64,000 bases of DNA from the NCBI RefSeq assembly GCF_006538745.1, contig NZ_BJLR01000001.1, positions 62,001-126,000 on the forward strand, written 5' to 3'. The notes below the pieces were generated by a model. That model ran no database searches and was not told the DNA's origin. It saw only the letters and a list, made by a program, of their open reading frames with translations. A program made the translations under genes and the position numbers. Each line of letters starts with the position of its first letter. Positions within the stretch are counted from its first letter, which is position 1. This DNA comes from Cellulomonas cellasea (GTDB taxonomy: Bacteria > Actinomycetota > Actinomycetes > Actinomycetales > Cellulomonadaceae). Of the stretch, positions 59,540 through 64,000 are shown one piece after another.

Positions 59540-60361
59540 GTGCTCGCGTCTCAGCGTCAGGACCGCATCCTCGCCGAGGCGCGCCTGCACGGGGCCGTGC
59601 GGGTCGCGGACCTCGTGCAGACGCTCGACGTCTCGGACATGACCGTCCGCCGCGACATCGCCGAGCTCGCGCGCGCGGGCCTCGTCCGCCGGGTGCACGG
59701 CGGCGCGCTCGCGATCGACCCGGCGGGGCACTCGGCCGTCGAGCCCGCGTTCGCCACGAAGCAGGGCTGGGCCACAGCCGAGAAGACCGCGATCGCCCGC
59801 GAGGCCCTCACCCTGCTCGAGCCCGGCCAGTCCCTCGCGCTGTCGGCCGGCACCACGACCCACCTGCTGGCCGGGCTGCTCGCCGCCGACACCGCGCTGC
59901 GCCCGTTGACGGTCGTGACGAACTCCCTGCACGTCGCCGACGCGCTGCACGCCGCCCCGCCGTCGCGGAGCGGCGGGACGCTCGAGGTCATCCTGACCGG
60001 CGGCGTGCGCACCCCGTCGGACGCGCTCGTCGGACCCGTCGCCGACGCCGCGCTCGCGAGCCTGCGCGTCGACCACGCGCTGCTCGGCGTGCACGGGCTC
60101 GATGCGGGCGGTGCGACGACGCCCAACGTGCTCGAGGCCGCGACGGACCGGGCGCTCGTGCGCTGCGCCGCGCACGTGACCGTGCTGGCCGACCACTCCA
60201 AGTGGGGTGTCGCGGGGCTGGCCCGCATCGTCCCGCTCGACGACGTCGACGTGCTCGTGACCGACACCGGGCTCGGCGCGCACGCCCGCGCCACGCTCGA
60301 GACCGCGGTGGGCGAGCTCCGCCTCGTCGCCCCCGACCCCCTCCCCGAGGAGCAGCGATGA
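59540..60361 (+). CDS. DeoR/GlpR family transcriptional regulator of the gal operon
   Basis: A 273-residue regulator. The HTH is LASQRQDRILAEARLHGAVR, VADLVQTLDVSDMTVRRDIA, RRVHGGA. The sugar-phosphate-sensing domain has SLALSAGTTTHLLAGLL, LTVVTNSLHVADAL, VILTGGVRTPSDALVGPVAD and VTVLADHSKWG, all classic DeoR features. It likely represses galT-galK until a galactose phosphate ester binds. GTG 59540 matches the family N-terminus and the promoter position; earlier GTGs at 59525 and 59534 overlap the -10. Its stop overlaps galT by four bases. Confidence 0.92.
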   Translation: MLASQRQDRILAEARLHGAVRVADLVQTLDVSDMTVRRDIAELARAGLVRRVHGGALAIDPAGHSAVEPAFATKQGWATAEKTAIAREALTLLEPGQSLALSAGTTTHLLAGLLAADTALRPLTVVTNSLHVADALHAAPPSRSGGTLEVILTGGVRTPSDALVGPVADAALASLRVDHALLGVHGLDAGGATTPNVLEAATDRALVRCAAHVTVLADHSKWGVAGLARIVPLDDVDVLVTDTGLGAHARATLETAVGELRLVAPDPLPEEQR

Positions 60362-61584
60362 CCGACCCCGCACCAACCCCGGGCGCACCGCGCGTGCGCC
60401 GGACCGCGACGACCATGGCCGACGGCCGCGAGCTCGTCTACTTCGACGACTCCGAGCCGTACGTCTCGGGTGCCGCGACGCGTCGCCTCGACGACCCCCG
60501 CCCGCTGGGCGACCGCTTCACGCCCGTGTCCCCGTCCCCGGGCGCCCCGGCCCCGGCGACGTTCGCCGGCCCCGAGATGCGCCGCGACCCGCTGACGGGC
60601 GACTGGATCCCGATGGCGTCGCACCGCATGAACCGCACGTTCCTGCCCGCAGCCGACTCGTGCCCGCTGTGCCCGGCCCGGCCCGCGACCGCGGGGACGA
60701 CGTACTCCGACGGCGAGATCCCCGACACCGACTACGATGTCGCGGTCTTCGAGAACCGGTTCCCGGCGCTCATGCAGGTCCCGGGCGTGACCCTCGAGGA
60801 CGGCTGGCAGGTCGACGGCGAGGAGCTGTGGGCCGCACGCCCGGCCGCCGGCCGCTGCGAGGTCGTGTGCTTCAGCTCGGACCACACGAGCTCGTTCGCC
60901 GAGCTCGCGCCCTCGCGCGTGCGGACGATCATCGAGGCATGGGCGGACCGCACGGCCGCGCTCCAGGAGCTGCCGGGCATCGAGCAGGTCTTCGCCTTCG
61001 AGAACCGGGGCAAGGAGATCGGCGTCACCCTCCCGCACCCGCACGGGCAGATCTACGCGTTCCCGTACGTGACCCCGCGCACCCAGGCGATGCTCACGCA
61101 GGCCGCCGCGCACCGCGAGCGCACGGGCCGCAACCTGCACGCCGACGTCCTCGCCGCGGAGCGTCGGGCCGGGACCCGCGTCGTGCTCGAGTCGGAGCAC
61201 TGGACGGCGTACGTGCCCGCCGCGGCGCGGTGGCCCGTCGAGGTGCACCTGGCCCCGAACCGCGACGTCCTGGACCTCCCGGGCCTCACCGACGCCGAGC
61301 GCGACGACCTCGCGGTCACCTACCTCGAGCTCCTGCGCCGCCTCGACCGGTTCTTCGTCGAGCAGGACGGCACGGCGGTCCCGCTTCCCTACATCGCGGG
61401 CTGGCACCAGGCGGTGGTCGGCGAGGGCCGCGACCTGGGCCGGCTGCACCTGCAGGTGTTCTCGGTGCTGCGCGCCGCGAACAAGCTCAAGTACCTCGCG
61501 GGCGTCGAGTCCGGGATGGCGGCATGGATCAGCGACACGACGCCCGAGCGGATCGCGGCGCGACTTCAGGAGGTGGCCCTGTGA
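60358..61584 (+). CDS. galT: Galactose-1-phosphate uridylyltransferase
   Basis: A 408-residue GalT. Family hallmarks are RRDPLTGDWIPMASHRMNR, zinc cysteines C102 and C105 (CPLC), FENRFPAL and the active-site HPHGQ at 227-231, where H229 is the UMP-accepting nucleophile, followed by IYAFPY. It converts UDP-glucose and galactose-1-phosphate to glucose-1-phosphate and UDP-galactose in the Leloir pathway. ATG 60358 overlaps the deoR stop by four bases, and its own stop overlaps galK by four bases. No galE or galM lies in the window. Confidence 0.96.
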   Translation: MTDPAPTPGAPRVRRTATTMADGRELVYFDDSEPYVSGAATRRLDDPRPLGDRFTPVSPSPGAPAPATFAGPEMRRDPLTGDWIPMASHRMNRTFLPAADSCPLCPARPATAGTTYSDGEIPDTDYDVAVFENRFPALMQVPGVTLEDGWQVDGEELWAARPAAGRCEVVCFSSDHTSSFAELAPSRVRTIIEAWADRTAALQELPGIEQVFAFENRGKEIGVTLPHPHGQIYAFPYVTPRTQAMLTQAAAHRERTGRNLHADVLAAERRAGTRVVLESEHWTAYVPAAARWPVEVHLAPNRDVLDLPGLTDAERDDLAVTYLELLRRLDRFFVEQDGTAVPLPYIAGWHQAVVGEGRDLGRLHLQVFSVLRAANKLKYLAGVESGMAAWISDTTPERIAARLQEVAL

Positions 61585-62852
61585 CGGTCGAGCGCGTCGA
61601 GGCGTGGACGCAGGACAAGGGCTCCGCGCGGGCCCGGGCGCTGTTCGTCGAGCGGTTCGGCGAGGAGCCCGACGGCGTGTGGTCGGCTCCGGGGCGCGTC
61701 AACCTCATCGGCGAGCACACGGACTACAACGGCGGGCTGTGCCTGCCCATCGCGCTCCCGCACCGCACGTACGTCGCGGTGCGCCGCACGCCCGTGCCCG
61801 AGGAGCGGGCGTCGGGGGTCGTGCGGCTCGCGTCGGCGCAGGCGCCCGCGGGCGAGGTCCGCGAGGTCGCGCTGGCCGACGTCGCACCGGGCACGGTCGA
61901 CGGCTGGCCCGCGTACGTCGTGGGCGTCGCGTGGGCCCTCCAGCAGGCGGGCGACCTGGACGAGGGCGCGGGCGGCTTCGACGTCGCGGTCGACTCGTGC
62001 GTCCCGTTCGGCGCCGGCCTGTCCTCCTCCGCGGCGCTCGAGTGCTCGGTCGCGGTCGCGCTCGACCACCTGTTCGGCCTCGGGCTCGCGGGCACCCCCG
62101 GCGACCCCGGCTCGCCCGACGACGCCGGCCAGGCCCGCCTCGCCGCCGCGTGCGTGCGCGCCGAGAACGAGATCGCCGGGGCCCCGACGGGCGGCATGGA
62201 CCAGTCGGTGTCGCTGCGCGCGACGCCGGGGCACGCGCTCGAGCTCGACTGCCGCGACCTGTCGGTCCGCCAGGTCCCCTTCGACCTCGCGGCGCACGAC
62301 CTCGCACTGCTCGTGATCGACACCCGCGCCGAGCACGCGCTCGTCGACGGCCAGTACGCGGCGCGCCGGGCGACCTGCGAGGCGGCCGCCCGGCGGCTGG
62401 GCGTCCCGACGCTGCGCGAGATCGACGCCGCCGGGCTCGACGCGACGCTCGCGGCGCTGACCGCGGACCCGCCCGAGGGCGAGGACGCCGACGTGGCCGT
62501 CCGCCGCGTGCGGCACGTCGTCACCGAGATCGCGCGCGTCGAGTCCTTCGTCGACCTGCTCGACGCGGGCCGGGTGCGCGAGGTCGGCCCGCTCATGGAC
62601 GCCTCGCACGCCTCGCTGCGCGACGACTACGAGGTCTCGGCCCGCGAGCTCGACGTCGCGGTCGCCGCGGCGCGCGAGGCCGGCGCGCTCGGCGCGCGCA
62701 TGACGGGCGGCGGGTTCGGCGGCTCGGCGATCGCGCTCGTCGAGGCCGGCGCGGTCGACGACGTCGCCCGTGCGGTCGGGGCCGCGTTCGAGGGCGAAGG
62801 GCTGAGGGCGCCGGCGTTCCTCGTCGCGACGCCGTCGGCACCGGCCGCCTGA
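61581..62852 (+). CDS. galK: Galactokinase
   Basis: A 423-residue GHMP-family galactokinase. The signature PGRVNLIGEHTDYNGG is at about 37-52, the ATP loop is VPFGAGLSSSAALE, EIAGAPTGGMDQSVS lies in the substrate region, and the third GHMP motif is ARMTGGGFGGSAIAL. It phosphorylates galactose at C1, feeding GalT. GTG 61581 has AGGAGG upstream and overlaps the galT stop by four bases. An elaborate nested hairpin follows and ends the operon. Confidence 0.96.
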   Translation: MTVERVEAWTQDKGSARARALFVERFGEEPDGVWSAPGRVNLIGEHTDYNGGLCLPIALPHRTYVAVRRTPVPEERASGVVRLASAQAPAGEVREVALADVAPGTVDGWPAYVVGVAWALQQAGDLDEGAGGFDVAVDSCVPFGAGLSSSAALECSVAVALDHLFGLGLAGTPGDPGSPDDAGQARLAAACVRAENEIAGAPTGGMDQSVSLRATPGHALELDCRDLSVRQVPFDLAAHDLALLVIDTRAEHALVDGQYAARRATCEAAARRLGVPTLREIDAAGLDATLAALTADPPEGEDADVAVRRVRHVVTEIARVESFVDLLDAGRVREVGPLMDASHASLRDDYEVSARELDVAVAAAREAGALGARMTGGGFGGSAIALVEAGAVDDVARAVGAAFEGEGLRAPAFLVATPSAPAA

Positions 62853-62876
62853 CCGGCCTCCTCCCCCGGCCGTGCA

Positions 62877-62918
62877 CCGGCCCCGGCGTCGACCCCGCGA
62901 GGGTCGGGCCGGGGCCGG
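62877..62918 (+). terminator. Nested hairpin terminator after galK
   Basis: An outer stem CCGGCCCCGGC (62877-62887) with GCCGGGGCCGG (62908-62918) encloses an inner CGACCC/GGGTCG stem (62890-62895, 62901-62906). It starts 24 bases after the stop codon. Confidence 0.8.
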
Positions 62919-63208
62919 CACCACGCCCGGGCCACGGCTGTGTCCGCCGGCGCCCTCCGCACGCACGCCCGTCGCACGACGAAGCGGCCGCGGAACGCCC
63001 CTGACCTGCGCGAGCGCGCCGGGAGGCACGCCGACGCACGAGTGCGCCTCCGGGCGGACAACCTCTGGGCGCTCGTCGCAGGGGAGGACCAGGGCCGCGC
63101 GTCGGAGTCATCCCCCAGGCGGAGGCGAGCCCCGCGAGCGCGTCGCTAGGTTCGGCGTGCGGGGGCGGCCCACGTCGCTCCCGTCCACGTCGACAGAGGA
63201 GCAGGACC
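62919..63208. other. Intergenic region before the efflux adaptor gene
   Basis: No gene is supported. TAGGTT (63147-63152) is a likely -10 for the following gene, giving a leader of about 50 bases. Nothing else was recognised. Confidence 0.4.
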
Positions 63209-64000
63209 GTGGGGGTCACCCGCAGGATCATCTTCCCGACCGTCCGGATCGTCCTGTGGGCGGTGATCGCGGTGGCGCTCGTCAAGCTCGCGTTCGCCGG
63301 CTCGGAGGTCACGACCACGTCCGACGCGCTCGTGCCGTCCGGGCAGATCACCGAGCAGTACGTCGAGGTCGGCACCGGGACCATCACGAACGCCGTGACC
63401 GTGCAGGGCGCCGTCGTCGCCGACCCCGCGACCGCGGTCAAGGCCACGATGGCCGGCACGGTCACCAAGCTGCTCGCCACGAACGGCCAGGCCGTCGCCG
63501 CCGACACCCCGGTGCTCGAGGTCACCCTCGAGACGCCCGTCGAGCCGACCACGACGACGAACGCCGAGACGGGCGAGCAGACGGTCAAGCAGAACAAGCC
63601 GAAGATCAAGCGCGAGACGGTCAAGGCCGGGACCGCCGGGACGCTCACGCTCACGGCGCTCAAGGACCAGGTCGTCGCGGTCGGCGACCCGATCGGCTCG
63701 GTCTCCCCCGGGACGCTCTCCGTCTCCGGCACGCTCACCCCCGAGCAGCAGTACCGCCTGCTCGGCGCACCCCCCGAGGCGCAGGTCACGCTCAAGGGCG
63801 GGCCGGCACCGTTCACGTGCACGGGCCTGCGGCTCGGCGCCGCCGCGCAGCCGCCGGCGACGGCTCCGGACGCGACCACCGTCGGTGCCCCGGGCGCACC
63901 CGCCGAGCCCGTCTCCGGGACCGTCACGTGCGCCGTCCCCGCCGGCGTGACCGCATTCGCGGGCCTCGGCGCCGACATCGCCATCACCAACGGCACGGCC
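63209..64000 (+). CDS. Efflux/ABC exporter periplasmic-adaptor-like protein, 3' truncated by window end
   Basis: The first 264 residues of an HlyD/MacA-like adaptor. GTG 63209 with GAGGAG upstream opens a short basic start and one signal-anchor helix (IVLWAVIAVALVKLAFA). A split biotin-lipoyl-like segment follows (VVADPATAVKATMAGTVTKL, NGQAVAADTPVLEVTLE), interrupted by a Lys/Thr-rich insertion (QTVKQNKPKIKRETVKAG), with the second half near GTAGTLTLTALKDQVVAVGD. Partner ABC ATPase and permease genes are expected beyond the window. Substrate unknown. Confidence 0.75.
   Translation, partial: MGVTRRIIFPTVRIVLWAVIAVALVKLAFAGSEVTTTSDALVPSGQITEQYVEVGTGTITNAVTVQGAVVADPATAVKATMAGTVTKLLATNGQAVAADTPVLEVTLETPVEPTTTTNAETGEQTVKQNKPKIKRETVKAGTAGTLTLTALKDQVVAVGDPIGSVSPGTLSVSGTLTPEQQYRLLGAPPEAQVTLKGGPAPFTCTGLRLGAAAQPPATAPDATTVGAPGAPAEPVSGTVTCAVPAGVTAFAGLGADIAITNGTA

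Overview
The window is very GC-rich with strong C/G third-position bias. It carries many hallmark actinobacterial genes: WhiB, mycoredoxin, AdnA/AdnB, UPF0182, DUF3107, DUF3152, PPA1309 and GAF-ANTAR proteins. Many genes start with GTG, and several look leaderless. It is a chromosomal segment of an actinomycete, most plausibly a Cellulomonas-like member of the Micrococcales. The genus is an inference; no rRNA or taxonomic marker gene is present.

Layout. (1) 1-5.5 kb: metabolic and membrane genes (enoyl reductase-like, MOSC, PadR plus its membrane partner, GntP permease, CBS protein). (2) 5.5-14.8 kb: an accessory stretch with looser codon bias. It holds MerR/NTF2/SDR genes, a SigG-type sigma factor operon, an RsbW-like ATPase, and a same-strand series of four GAF or GAF-ANTAR sensors. 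It also holds gene debris: a LacI fragment and two well-initiated gene starts without bodies. It ends at an initiator tRNA gene. (3) 15-44.8 kb: a core block (UPF0182, YlbL-like protease, DUF2342, WhiB7, UvrD2, mycoredoxin, NudC, AdnB/AdnA, DUF3152, TetR, DUF3107, ferritin-like, DEAD-box helicase). From memory its order matches the M. tuberculosis Rv3193c-Rv3211 neighbourhood. (4) 45-48.9 kb: MarC, PHP and aminopeptidase P genes. (5) 48.9-55.4 kb: a sugar-uptake locus (ROK regulator, Tat lipoprotein binding protein, two permeases, GH13 alpha-glucosidase) with no ATPase of its own. (6) 55.4-59.3 kb: a stress-protein/MgtE-N/DUF1003/Mrp block resembling Rv1229c-Rv1234. (7) 59.5-62.9 kb: a DeoR-galT-galK operon. 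(8) 63.2 kb to the end: the start of an efflux adaptor gene.

The most interesting locus is whiB7 (26.0-26.85 kb). Its upstream region has an AT-rich element against a -35/-10 promoter, a 64-codon leader reading frame and an intrinsic terminator just before the gene, which is the architecture of an attenuated resistance regulator. The whiB7 coding sequence itself carries a +1 shift in a seven-base homopolymer that removes the C-terminal AT-hook. Other points are the GAF/ANTAR series, a run of about ten genes with a -10 hexamer 6-7 nt before the start codon, helically phased direct repeats upstream of the GntP permease, and a three-armed mutually exclusive hairpin between convergent genes. No insertion sequence, integrase, CRISPR array or rRNA gene was seen.
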